64,000 nucleotides of DNA. Origin: Pontibacter roseus DSM 17521. GTDB lineage: Bacteria > Bacteroidota > Bacteroidia > Cytophagales > Hymenobacteraceae. The stretch lies in the NCBI RefSeq assembly GCF_000373265.1, contig NZ_KB890767.1, positions 248,001 through 312,000 on the forward strand. The letters are read 5' to 3'. The translations under genes were made by a program, and so were the position numbers. Below, in pieces: positions 25,765-34,157 of this stretch (within the stretch, counting starts at the first letter, position 1; every line of letters begins with the position of its first letter). Under the pieces are notes generated by a model, which searched no databases, was not told where the DNA came from, and saw only the letters and a program-made list of their open reading frames with translations.

Positions 25765-27111
25765 ATGGGACTCAAGATATTAACCGAACATATAAACGTA
25801 CCAGGCATCGAAACCCTGGAGGTATATCGTAAGCACGGTGGCTACCGCTCTGTGGAGAAAGCGCTGAAGACGATGACTCCGGAAGAGGTGGTGGAAGAAG
25901 TGAAGACATCTGGCCTGCGTGGTCGTGGTGGTGCCGGCTTCCCTGCTGGTATGAAGTGGAGCTTCCTGGCCAAGCCGGAAGGCGTTCCGCGTTATCTGGT
26001 GTGCAACGCCGATGAATCGGAGCCGGGCACTTTCAAGGACCGCGTGTTCATGGAAAAGAACCCGCACGCCTTGATTGAAGGTATGATTACCTCCAGCTAT
26101 GCCCTGGGTGCGCATACCTCCTATATCTACATCCGCGGCGAGTTGTTGTTCATCCTCCGCATCCTAGAAAAAGCGATAGCGGAAGCATACGCGGCTGGTT
26201 TGCTAGGCAAAAACATACTAGGCTCAGGCTACGACCTGGACCTGCATGTGGCTCCGGGTGGAGGTGCCTACATCTGTGGTGAGGAAACTGCCCTGCTGGA
26301 GTCACTGGAGGGCAAGCGTGGTAACCCACGCAACAAGCCGCCGTTCCCGGCTGTGAAAGGCCTTTTCGCCTCTCCTACCGTGGTGAATAACGTGGAGACC
26401 ATCGCTTCTGTGCCGTGGATTGTGAACAATACCGGCGCGGAATATGCCAAAATAGGTATAGGCCGAAGCACAGGCACCAAACTGATTTCTGCCAGCGGTA
26501 ACATCAACCGTCCGGGCGTGTACGAAATCGAACTGGGTGTACCGGTAGAGGAATTCATCTACTCAGACGAGTATTGTGGCGGCATCTGGAAAGGCAAAGA
26601 GCTGAAGGCCGTGGTGCCGGGAGGTTCTTCTGTTCCGATTCTCCCAAAAGACCTGATTTTGAAAACGGCTGCCGGCGAGCAGCGCCTGATGACGTACGAA
26701 TCGCTGTCGGACGGTGGTTTTGTGAGCGGCTCCATGCTGGGCTCCGGTGCCTTCATTGTGTTTGATGAGGACCAGTGCATCGTGCGAAACACGTGGAACT
26801 ATGCACGCTTCTACCACCATGAGTCGTGCGGCCAGTGCAGCCCATGCCGTGAAGGCACAGGCTGGATGGAAAAGGTGCTGCACCGCATTGAGTACGGCCA
26901 TGGCCATCAGCAGGACATCGACCTGCTGGTAAGCGTTGCCAAGCAGATTGAAGGAAACACCATATGCCCGCTTGGTGATGCAGCGGCCTGGCCAGTAGCC
27001 AGTGCCATCCGTCACTTCCGTGAGGAGTTCGAGTGGCACATCAAGCACCCACAGGAGGCAACCGCCCCAGGTGCTGTGTACAGAGGCCAGTTAGCAGCTG
27101 CGCTGGCATAA
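25765..27111 (+). CDS. nuoF: NADH-quinone oxidoreductase subunit F
   Basis: 448 residues. Binds NADH, FMN and cluster N3. The FMN/NADH block GLRGRGGAGFPAGMKWSF, the CNADESEPGTFKDR segment, and the 4Fe-4S cysteines in SCGQCSPCREGTGW plus a downstream ICPLGD are visible. Full length for the family. Followed after 60 bp by nuoG. Confidence 0.97.
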   Translation: MGLKILTEHINVPGIETLEVYRKHGGYRSVEKALKTMTPEEVVEEVKTSGLRGRGGAGFPAGMKWSFLAKPEGVPRYLVCNADESEPGTFKDRVFMEKNPHALIEGMITSSYALGAHTSYIYIRGELLFILRILEKAIAEAYAAGLLGKNILGSGYDLDLHVAPGGGAYICGEETALLESLEGKRGNPRNKPPFPAVKGLFASPTVVNNVETIASVPWIVNNTGAEYAKIGIGRSTGTKLISASGNINRPGVYEIELGVPVEEFIYSDEYCGGIWKGKELKAVVPGGSSVPILPKDLILKTAAGEQRLMTYESLSDGGFVSGSMLGSGAFIVFDEDQCIVRNTWNYARFYHHESCGQCSPCREGTGWMEKVLHRIEYGHGHQQDIDLLVSVAKQIEGNTICPLGDAAAWPVASAIRHFREEFEWHIKHPQEATAPGAVYRGQLAAALA

Positions 27112-27171
27112 ATCAATAGTTCAATAACTGCCTGCTATACCTTGGGCAGCAGGCTTTGCATAAAAAACGAG

Positions 27172-28152
27172 ATGGCTAAAATAACATTTGACGGCATCGA
27201 GGTAGAGGTTGAAGATGGAACCACCATCCTGCAGGCCGCCCGTAAAATCGGCGGTGATGTAGTGCCTCCTGCCATGTGCTTTTATACCCCGCTGAAAGGC
27301 AGTGGCGGAAAGTGCCGTGTGTGCCTGGTGAAGGTGACGCAAGGCTCTGCCCGCGACCCACGCCCTATGCCGAAACTGGTGGCCTCGTGCATCACACCAG
27401 TACAGGATGGCATGGTGGTGGAGAACACGACCAACGAAGAAGTGCTAAACGCCCGCAAGGGTATCGTGGAGATGCTGCTCATCAACCACCCGCTCGATTG
27501 CCCTATCTGCGATCAGGCCGGTGAGTGTGACCTGCAAAACCTCTCCTATGAGCACGGCGTGAGCGCCATCCGCTACGAAGAGGAACGGCGCACGTTCAAC
27601 AAAGTGGATTTAGGTCCCTACATCCAGCTGCACATGACGCGCTGCATCCTGTGCTACCGCTGTGTGTATACCGCCGACCAGATTACGGAGAAGCGTGTGC
27701 ATGGTGTGTTGGGTCGTGGCGACGCTGCCGAAATCGGGACTTACATCGAGAACGTGATTGACAACGACTTCTCGGGCAACGTGATTGACGTGTGCCCCGT
27801 GGGAGCCTTGACAGACAAGACCTGGCGCTTCAAGAACCGGGTATGGTTCACCAAGCCGATGGACGCTCATCGAGACTGCCCTACCTGCAGCGGTAAAGTA
27901 ACGCTGTGGACACGGGGTGACCAGGTGCTGCGCGTGACGGCCCGCAAGGACGAGTACGCCGAGGTGGAGGAGTTCATCTGCAACACCTGCCGCTTCGACA
28001 AGAAAGAGGTGAGTGACTGGACCATTGAAGGCCCACGCCACATCGACAGGGGGTCCGTGATATCGGCCAACCACTACGAACTGCCGGTGGTGAATGTGCC
28101 GATTGTGCCGAACCTGCCAAAATCTACCGTTAAAAAAATGCCACAGGAATAA
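27172..28152 (+). CDS. nuoG: NADH-quinone oxidoreductase subunit G, short form
   Basis: 326 residues from the ATG at 27172 (an in-frame ATG at 27142 would add 10 residues with no family match). It has the N-terminal [2Fe-2S] ferredoxin domain (MCFYTPL, GGKCRVCLV), the His-Cys cluster segment (HPLDCPICDQAGECDLQ), CILCYRCV and one more CPTC...CNTC 4Fe-4S motif. Canonical NuoG is about 700-900 residues; the molybdopterin-oxidoreductase-like C-terminal domain is missing here. The stop is followed after 3 bp by nuoH, so this is the natural end and not a frameshift. Such short NuoG proteins are known in Cytophagales-type Bacteroidota. Confidence 0.92.
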   Translation: MAKITFDGIEVEVEDGTTILQAARKIGGDVVPPAMCFYTPLKGSGGKCRVCLVKVTQGSARDPRPMPKLVASCITPVQDGMVVENTTNEEVLNARKGIVEMLLINHPLDCPICDQAGECDLQNLSYEHGVSAIRYEEERRTFNKVDLGPYIQLHMTRCILCYRCVYTADQITEKRVHGVLGRGDAAEIGTYIENVIDNDFSGNVIDVCPVGALTDKTWRFKNRVWFTKPMDAHRDCPTCSGKVTLWTRGDQVLRVTARKDEYAEVEEFICNTCRFDKKEVSDWTIEGPRHIDRGSVISANHYELPVVNVPIVPNLPKSTVKKMPQE

Positions 28153-28155
28153 CCC

Positions 28156-29211
28156 ATGGATTCTGTAGACCTCATTTATAAAGCCATTTACATCCTGGTC
28201 ATTTTCGGCATCACCCTGCTGATTGCGACCTATTCCACGTACTTTGAGCGTAAAATCGCGGCTTTCATACAGGACCGTGTAGGCCCGAATAGAGCCGGCC
28301 CGATGGGTCTGCTGCAGCCGCTGGCCGACGCCGGCAAGCTTTTCTTCAAGGAGGAGTTCATTCCGGGCAAAGCGAACAAAGTACTCTTCATCCTAGGTCC
28401 AGGTATAGCCATGCTGGTGGCGTCCATGTCGAGCGCCGTTATCCCGTTTGGTGATATGCTCATCGTGGGTGGCCGTGAGGTATACCTGCAGGCAATAGAA
28501 GTGAACATCGGAGTGCTCTACATCTTCGGGGTGGTATCGCTGGGGGTTTATGGCCTGATGATTGGTGGCTGGGCTTCGAACAACAAGTTTTCCCTGCTGG
28601 GCGCTATCCGTGCGGCTTCTCAGAACATCTCCTATGAACTGGCCATGGGCCTTTCGCTGATTGCGGTGCTGATGCTGAGCGGCTCACTGTCGCTACGCGT
28701 GATTGCGGAGCAGCAGGCGGGCTTCAACTGGAACATCTGGTACCAGCCACTCGGCTTCCTGATTTTCCTGGTATGTGCCTTTGCTGAGACCAACAGAACG
28801 CCATTCGACTTACCAGAAAGTGAGGCCGAACTGATTGGCGGCTACCACACCGAGTATAGCTCCATGAAACTGGGTATGTACCTGTTTGCCGAATACATCA
28901 ACATCTTTGTTGTGTCTGCCGTGATGTCTACGCTCTACTTTGGCGCTTATAACTTCCCATTCATGGAGAACCTGCGCAATGCGTTCAGTGACCCGGTGCT
29001 GGGCAACAACGTGGTGACGCTGGTGGGAGTGGCTGTGATGTTTGCGAAGATTTTCGCCTTTATCTTCTTCTTCATGTGGGTGCGCTGGACGTTGCCGCGC
29101 TTCCGCTACGACCAATTGATGAAGCTGGGCTGGAACATCCTGATTCCGTTGGCCATCCTGAACATCCTGCTGACAGGCGGCGGTATCCTGCTGAAAGACT
29201 ATTTATTTTAA
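28156..29211 (+). CDS. nuoH: NADH-quinone oxidoreductase subunit H
   Basis: 351 residues, about eight transmembrane helices. Links the quinone chamber to the proton-pumping arm. Family blocks FERKIAAFIQDRVGPNRAGP at the start and AETNRTPFDLPESEAELIGGYHTEY in the middle are intact. Starts 3 bp after nuoG. Confidence 0.97.
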   Translation: MDSVDLIYKAIYILVIFGITLLIATYSTYFERKIAAFIQDRVGPNRAGPMGLLQPLADAGKLFFKEEFIPGKANKVLFILGPGIAMLVASMSSAVIPFGDMLIVGGREVYLQAIEVNIGVLYIFGVVSLGVYGLMIGGWASNNKFSLLGAIRAASQNISYELAMGLSLIAVLMLSGSLSLRVIAEQQAGFNWNIWYQPLGFLIFLVCAFAETNRTPFDLPESEAELIGGYHTEYSSMKLGMYLFAEYINIFVVSAVMSTLYFGAYNFPFMENLRNAFSDPVLGNNVVTLVGVAVMFAKIFAFIFFFMWVRWTLPRFRYDQLMKLGWNILIPLAILNILLTGGGILLKDYLF

Positions 29212-29293
29212 ACTATAGTACCGAAATTTGAATGTTGGCCCGCCAGCGTCTGTTCATATAGACGGCTAAGCCAACAATCATAATCGACACGAA

Positions 29294-29803
29294 ATGGAAC
29301 CACTATCAAATAGAAGAAAGAGTGTAGCACAAAAGGAAATGACGTTCTCCGAGAGAATGTACCTTCCTGCTATTGCTCAGGGTTTGGGGATTACATTGAA
29401 ACACTTCTTCAAGAAGAAGGCTACCATAAATTACCCGGAAGAGACACGTCAGCGCAGCGACATTTGGCGCGGCCTGCACGTGCTCAAGCGCGACGAGAAT
29501 GGCGCCGAGCGTTGCACGGCCTGCGGTCTGTGCGCCGTGGCCTGCCCTGCTGAGGCCATCACCATGACTGCCGGAGAGCGCAAGACGGGCGAAGAACACC
29601 TGTACCGCGAGGAGAAGTATGCTGTGACCTATGAGGTGAACATGCTGCGCTGTATCTTCTGCGGCCTGTGCGAAGAAGCCTGCCCGAAAGCGGCTATCTT
29701 CCTGCAGGACGACAAGATTGCCCCGGCCCGCTACGAGCGCGACGAATTCATTTATGGGAAAGACCGCCTGGTAGAGCCCCTCAAAACCACTGAAACCAAA
29801 TAG
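29294..29803 (+). CDS. nuoI: NADH-quinone oxidoreductase subunit I
   Basis: 169 residues. Two ferredoxin-type 4Fe-4S motifs (clusters N6a and N6b): CTACGLCAVACP and CIFCGLCEEACP. It passes electrons towards NuoB. There is an 82-bp gap after nuoH, and nuoJ follows after 5 bp. Confidence 0.96.
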   Translation: MEPLSNRRKSVAQKEMTFSERMYLPAIAQGLGITLKHFFKKKATINYPEETRQRSDIWRGLHVLKRDENGAERCTACGLCAVACPAEAITMTAGERKTGEEHLYREEKYAVTYEVNMLRCIFCGLCEEACPKAAIFLQDDKIAPARYERDEFIYGKDRLVEPLKTTETK

Positions 29804-29808
29804 AACCG

Positions 29809-30324
29809 ATGACTGACAGTCTGTTTTTCTTCCTTGCTTCGCTGACGCTTCTTTGCGCGCTAATGGTCGTTATCTCCAAGAACCCAGTATATAGCGTTAT
29901 CTTTCTGATACTCACGTTCTTTACCATATCAGCCCATTACATCCTGCTGAACGCACAGTTCCTGGCTGCCGTGAACATCATTGTGTACGCTGGCGCCATC
30001 ATGGTACTCTTCCTGTTCGTACTGATGTTTATCAACTCAGGCAAGAACGCTCAGGGAAAAACGAAGGGGGTGCTGTCGAAAGTAGCAGGAGCCATTGCCG
30101 GGGGCCTGTTGTTCCTGGTGCTCATAGCCGCCTTGAAGGATGTGCAGTTGGAAGCCGTGAACCCGGACACCTACGACTCACAGGTAGGTATGGTGAAGAA
30201 CCTGGGACAGGTGCTGTTCACCAAGTATATGCTGCCTTTCCAGTTGGTAGCCGTCCTGTTTCTAGTGGCTATGGTGGGCGCCGTGATGATAGGCAAACGC
30301 GAAGCCGGAGAGCAGAACTTTTAG
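29809..30324 (+). CDS. nuoJ: NADH-quinone oxidoreductase subunit J
   Basis: 171 residues with five hydrophobic segments. The family block AAVNIIVYAGAIMVLFLFVLMF is the flexible TM3 region tied to proton pumping. It is the last plus-strand gene before the interruption: a bidirectional terminator and a minus-strand lipoprotein gene follow where nuoK is expected. Confidence 0.95.
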   Translation: MTDSLFFFLASLTLLCALMVVISKNPVYSVIFLILTFFTISAHYILLNAQFLAAVNIIVYAGAIMVLFLFVLMFINSGKNAQGKTKGVLSKVAGAIAGGLLFLVLIAALKDVQLEAVNPDTYDSQVGMVKNLGQVLFTKYMLPFQLVAVLFLVAMVGAVMIGKREAGEQNF

Positions 30325-30346
30325 TATCTAATCTATATCGATTCAG

Positions 30347-30378
30347 AAAAGCCGAGGCCTACATGCCTCGGTTTTTTT
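30347..30378 (+). terminator. Bidirectional terminator after nuoJ
   Basis: Stem AAAAGCCGAGGC (30347-30358) with GCCTCGGTTTTT (30365-30376), loop CTACAT, followed by more T. The A tract on the left makes it usable also by the convergent lipoprotein gene. Confidence 0.82.
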
Positions 30379-31421
30379 TATTGACCGGCTGTGAGGGATA
30401 TCTCCAGCAGCTCTGAGCCTCCCTTGTCATCGTCTGATACCACTACCAACCTATACCTTCCCTTTCCTTCGCGCTTCTTCACCACCAGCGATTCTGCCTT
30501 TCCAGCATAGGGTTTGCCGTCAGCCTGAACAATGAGGGTAGCTGGCACCTCCAATGAATCCTGTTTGCCTATCTCCCTGAAAGGTATGAAGCCTACGTAG
30601 CTTCCCAGCACTTCGCCATCGCCAATGGCATCCTGGGTATCTTCGAGGGAGGCAGTGAAGAACAGCTTATCGTCATACACAAAAGCGCCAGAGAAGCCAG
30701 CCTGCAGGTTCTTGAGCTCGGGCAAACGGAAATAAGCCAGTTCATGTTTGGGTATGCGGCCGCCTGATTCTCCGAGCAAGTACGGGATGAACTCGCCCAG
30801 GCTGAAGGTAATCAAAACGTTCTGCCCGGAGCCGATGGCTCGTTGGAGCAGGTATAGCTTGCCGTGTCCTGCGGCCACCCCTTCAATGTTCAAAGTGGAC
30901 TCCCCCAGCACCTCTTGTGTTTCCAGCTGTTTGTAGAGTGCATCCAAATCGACTTCCTTTGTCGTCGAACCTTCACGGCACAGGCTGTCCCCGCAGATAT
31001 TGGACAGGAAGGCTTTGCGCCTTTCGGGGGAGGAGCCGGAGCCCAGCATGAGCAAGTAGGGTTTGCCTTGGTACTGGAAGAGGGTCATGCTCTCCAGGTC
31101 CGGCTTCTCGGATTTAGCGATTCGGCCCGTAGCTCCAAACCCGGTGGTGTCGAACAGCGCCACCTGTGACAGGAGCTTGTAGTCCTCATCCAGCCGATAC
31201 AGGTATGGCGAGTCATCCCCTATCACATAATACTGGTCGCCCAGCAGCTCCAGGCCGGAGGCAGAGGGCAGGCTGTCGTACAGCAGTACTTTCTCTATCG
31301 TGGCTTTCATCTCCAGTTCAGTATTATGTGCAGTAGCACCGGTAAGCGGTGGTGCCTGCCGACAGGAGACCTGTGACAGCAGCACCCAAAAACATAAAAA
31401 AAACAAGCAATCGGTTTTCAT
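30378..31421 (-). CDS. Lipoprotein of the DUF6929 / beta-propeller type inserted in the nuo cluster
   Basis: 347 residues from the Met at 31421, which begins a lipoprotein signal (MKTDCLFFLCFWVLLSQVSC, lipobox QVSC); an upstream Met would prepend 21 polar residues. The mature part has repeated blade-like segments (LLGDQYYVIGDDSPYLYRL, TLFQYQGKPYLLMLGSG, IEGVAAGHGKLYLLQRA, AGFSGAFVYDDKLFFTAS, VVKKREGKGRYRLVVVSDDD), typical of a six-bladed propeller; I believe it belongs to the DUF6929 group, without certainty. It is not a known complex I subunit or assembly factor. Its position and opposite orientation split nuoA-J from nuoK-N. Confidence 0.7.
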   Translation of the reverse strand: MKTDCLFFLCFWVLLSQVSCRQAPPLTGATAHNTELEMKATIEKVLLYDSLPSASGLELLGDQYYVIGDDSPYLYRLDEDYKLLSQVALFDTTGFGATGRIAKSEKPDLESMTLFQYQGKPYLLMLGSGSSPERRKAFLSNICGDSLCREGSTTKEVDLDALYKQLETQEVLGESTLNIEGVAAGHGKLYLLQRAIGSGQNVLITFSLGEFIPYLLGESGGRIPKHELAYFRLPELKNLQAGFSGAFVYDDKLFFTASLEDTQDAIGDGEVLGSYVGFIPFREIGKQDSLEVPATLIVQADGKPYAGKAESLVVKKREGKGRYRLVVVSDDDKGGSELLEISLTAGQ

Positions 31422-31806
31422 CTTGCTCCCGTTAGGATTCGTCTGTTTCCTCCATCTGATTTCCCTGCCATACCTCCTACTCAACTCTATGTGCGGGTGC
31501 GCGAGGCAAGGGGCATTGCCGCCTATACCTGCACGTGGTCAGTCCAGGGAAGAGTGGCAGCCAGAGTCCTTGACTTTACGCACAAACAACAAAAGCGGTG
31601 CCGCCCAATCCTATTTCGACCACTCATTCGCCCTCTAAAGACCGGAAAATCAGGACTAAAGTACAAATCATTAAGAAGAAACCGCAGCCCATGGAGTGGC
31701 GGGAAGAAGATTGGAAATATGTTATGGATTTTACAAAAATGGGGATAACTTTGCGACTCGAATTTTGGATTATAATTTACCAGAAATACGTTCAGCCCCA
31801 TAGAAG
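31422..31806. other. Divergent intergenic region lipoprotein gene / nuoK
   Basis: 385 bp without a supported gene; the small ORFs here show no family features. It must hold the promoter of nuoK-N if those genes are not read through from nuoA. A TAACTTTG box lies at 31746-31753. Confidence 0.5.
31746..31753 (+). promoter_or_regulatory. Candidate -7 box for nuoKLMN
   Basis: TAACTTTG fits TAnnTTTG, 53 bp before the nuoK ATG. No clear TTTG at -33. It would give the second half of complex I its own promoter. Confidence 0.5.
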
Positions 31807-32136
31807 ATGAACCAAATGCCAGAGGTTATCCGAACCATCCCGCTAGAATTTTACCTCTATTTCAGCTCCGCCCTCTTTGTTATCGGCGTGATAGGTGTCC
31901 TGACCAGACGAAATGCCATTGTTATTTTCATGTGTGTCGAGCTGATGCTCAACGCTGTAAACGTGCTGATGGTCGCCCTGTCGTCATACCGCTCTGACCC
32001 GAACGGACAGATTTTCGTGTTCTTCATCATGGCTGTGGCGGCTGCGGAAGTGACCGTGGGACTGGCCATCATCGTGATGATATACCGCAACATCCGCTCC
32101 ACGGATGTGCAACTGCTGAACTACCTCAAGTGGTAA
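31807..32136 (+). CDS. nuoK: NADH-quinone oxidoreductase subunit K
   Basis: 109 residues, three transmembrane helices. The conserved Glu residues in TM2 and TM3 are seen in FMCVELMLNAVNV and AAAEVTVGLAI. Small antiporter-like subunit of the membrane arm. It heads the second nuo segment (K-L-M-N). Confidence 0.95.
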   Translation: MNQMPEVIRTIPLEFYLYFSSALFVIGVIGVLTRRNAIVIFMCVELMLNAVNVLMVALSSYRSDPNGQIFVFFIMAVAAAEVTVGLAIIVMIYRNIRSTDVQLLNYLKW

Positions 32137-32183
32137 GCCACCTCATTTTCAACCTGAATAGCTCAATTAAACCCATACGCTAA

Positions 32184-34145
32184 ATGCAAGAAGTAGTAAT
32201 GCCCATCAACAATCAGGAAATGGCGCTGCTGTGTTTGCTTGTGCCGCTCCTGCCGTTCATAGGCTTTCTGATTAACGGTCTTGGCAACCGCAAATTGCCT
32301 AAGGCCCTGGTAGGCCTGCTGGGCAGTGGCACGGTGCTGGCCTCGTTCCTGATATCGGTATACCTGTTCATAGACTTCACTTCCAATGGCAGCCGCCCTT
32401 ACATCGTGGACCTCTACAACTGGTTCACGGTAGGCAGCCTCGAGATTGGTTTCTCGTTCATGATTGACCAGCTCACCCTGCTGATGTTGCTGATGGTGAC
32501 TGGTATAGGTTTCCTGATTCACGTGTACTCGGCCGGCTATATGAGCCATGATGAAGGCTACGGCAAGTTCTTCGCCTACCTCAACCTGTTCATGTTCTCG
32601 ATGTTGCTGCTCGTGATGGGCTCTAACTACGTGATGATGTTCGTAGGCTGGGAAGGCGTAGGCCTCTGCTCCTACCTGCTAATTGGCTTCTGGAACAAGA
32701 ACCACAACTATAACAACGCCGCCAAGAAAGCCTTCATCATGAACCGCATCGGTGACTTGGGCTTCCTGCTGGGCATTTTCTTGATTTTCATCACCTTCGG
32801 CAGCGTGAGCTACCCGGAGGTGTTCCTGTCTGCCTCGCAGATGACGGGTATGACCGATAGCGGTGTGATGATTGCCATTACGATGCTGCTGTTTGTGGGG
32901 GCGATGGGTAAAAGTGCGCAGATTCCACTGTTCACGTGGCTTCCTGACGCGATGGCGGGTCCTACGCCTGTTTCGGCCCTGATTCACGCCGCTACCATGG
33001 TGACGGCGGGTATTTACATGGTGCTTCGCTCGAACGTGCTGTATGCACTGGCCCCGACTACGATGGAGTTTATTGCCATCATCGGTCTAATAACTGCCTT
33101 GGTGGCCGCTACCATCGGTCTGGCGCAGAATGACATCAAAAAGGTACTGGCTTACTCTACTGTTTCGCAGTTAGGCTTTATGTTCCTGGCGCTGGGTGTG
33201 ATGGCCTTCTCCTCTTCTATCTTCCACGTGCTTACACACGCATTCTTCAAGGCCCTCCTTTTCCTGGGTGCTGGTTCTGTGATTCACGCCGTGAGCAACG
33301 AGCAGGATATCCGCAACATGGGCGGCTTGCGCAAGTGGTTGCCAATTACGTTTATCACCTTCCTGATTGGTACACTCGCTATTTCAGGTATACCGCCGTT
33401 TGCTGGTTTCTTCTCTAAGGACGAATTGCTGGCGCATGTGTTTGAGCACAACAAGCTGATGTGGGCACTTGGCCTGCTGGCTTCGTTCATGACGGCTTTC
33501 TACATGTTCCGCCTGCTGTTCCTGACCTTCTTCGGCAAGTTCCGTGGCACGGAAGCACAGCGTTCGCACCTGCACGAGTCGCCTTCTTCCATGACCATTC
33601 CGCTGATTGTGCTGGCTATACTCTCTACAGTAGGTGGTTTCATTGGTCTGCCAGCCGTGTTCAGCGACACGCATACCTTGGGCAACTTCCTGTCGCCTAT
33701 CTACGACTTCGCCCGCCAAGCCAATGCTACGGCGCTGGAGCCGGCGCACATCGACCATGCCACCGAATACATCCTGATGGGGGTTTCGGTCGTGGTGTCG
33801 CTTATCGCCATTGCCATTGCTTATGTGCTGTATGTGAAAAAAGAAACGGTACCCGCTCCGGAAGGCGCCCGTCTGTCTCCGATTCACAACCTCATCTACA
33901 ACAAGTATTACGTTGACGAGATTTACAATGCGGTTATCGTGCGTCCGCTGATGGCCCTGTCTTCCGCCTTCCACCGCTTCGTGGATGTGATTGTAGTAGA
34001 TGGCATCGTGAATGGCTTCGGTAAGCTTGTGATGCTGACCGGCCGCACCCTGCGCTATGCACAGAGCGGCGTGATTGGCTTTTACGTGCTCTTGATGGTG
34101 GCCAGCATTGTTCTGATTCTATTTTTAAACTTCTTTATCGGATAA
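32184..34145 (+). CDS. nuoL: NADH-quinone oxidoreductase subunit L
   Basis: 653 residues, the distal antiporter-like subunit with the long lateral helix. MGSNYVMMFVGWEGVGLCSYLLIGFW and the GPTPVSALIHAATMVTAGIYMV block carry the conserved Glu, Lys and His of the proton path. The start may be the ATG at 32184 or 32202 (MPINNQE). Confidence 0.96.
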   Translation: MQEVVMPINNQEMALLCLLVPLLPFIGFLINGLGNRKLPKALVGLLGSGTVLASFLISVYLFIDFTSNGSRPYIVDLYNWFTVGSLEIGFSFMIDQLTLLMLLMVTGIGFLIHVYSAGYMSHDEGYGKFFAYLNLFMFSMLLLVMGSNYVMMFVGWEGVGLCSYLLIGFWNKNHNYNNAAKKAFIMNRIGDLGFLLGIFLIFITFGSVSYPEVFLSASQMTGMTDSGVMIAITMLLFVGAMGKSAQIPLFTWLPDAMAGPTPVSALIHAATMVTAGIYMVLRSNVLYALAPTTMEFIAIIGLITALVAATIGLAQNDIKKVLAYSTVSQLGFMFLALGVMAFSSSIFHVLTHAFFKALLFLGAGSVIHAVSNEQDIRNMGGLRKWLPITFITFLIGTLAISGIPPFAGFFSKDELLAHVFEHNKLMWALGLLASFMTAFYMFRLLFLTFFGKFRGTEAQRSHLHESPSSMTIPLIVLAILSTVGGFIGLPAVFSDTHTLGNFLSPIYDFARQANATALEPAHIDHATEYILMGVSVVVSLIAIAIAYVLYVKKETVPAPEGARLSPIHNLIYNKYYVDEIYNAVIVRPLMALSSAFHRFVDVIVVDGIVNGFGKLVMLTGRTLRYAQSGVIGFYVLLMVASIVLILFLNFFIG

Positions 34146-34157
34146 GGTTCTAAGAAG

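Noticed and set aside
31598-31810. Small + strand ORFs between the lipoprotein gene and nuoK
   Set aside because: Overlapping frames in all directions, low-complexity Lys/Pro content, no conserved feature.
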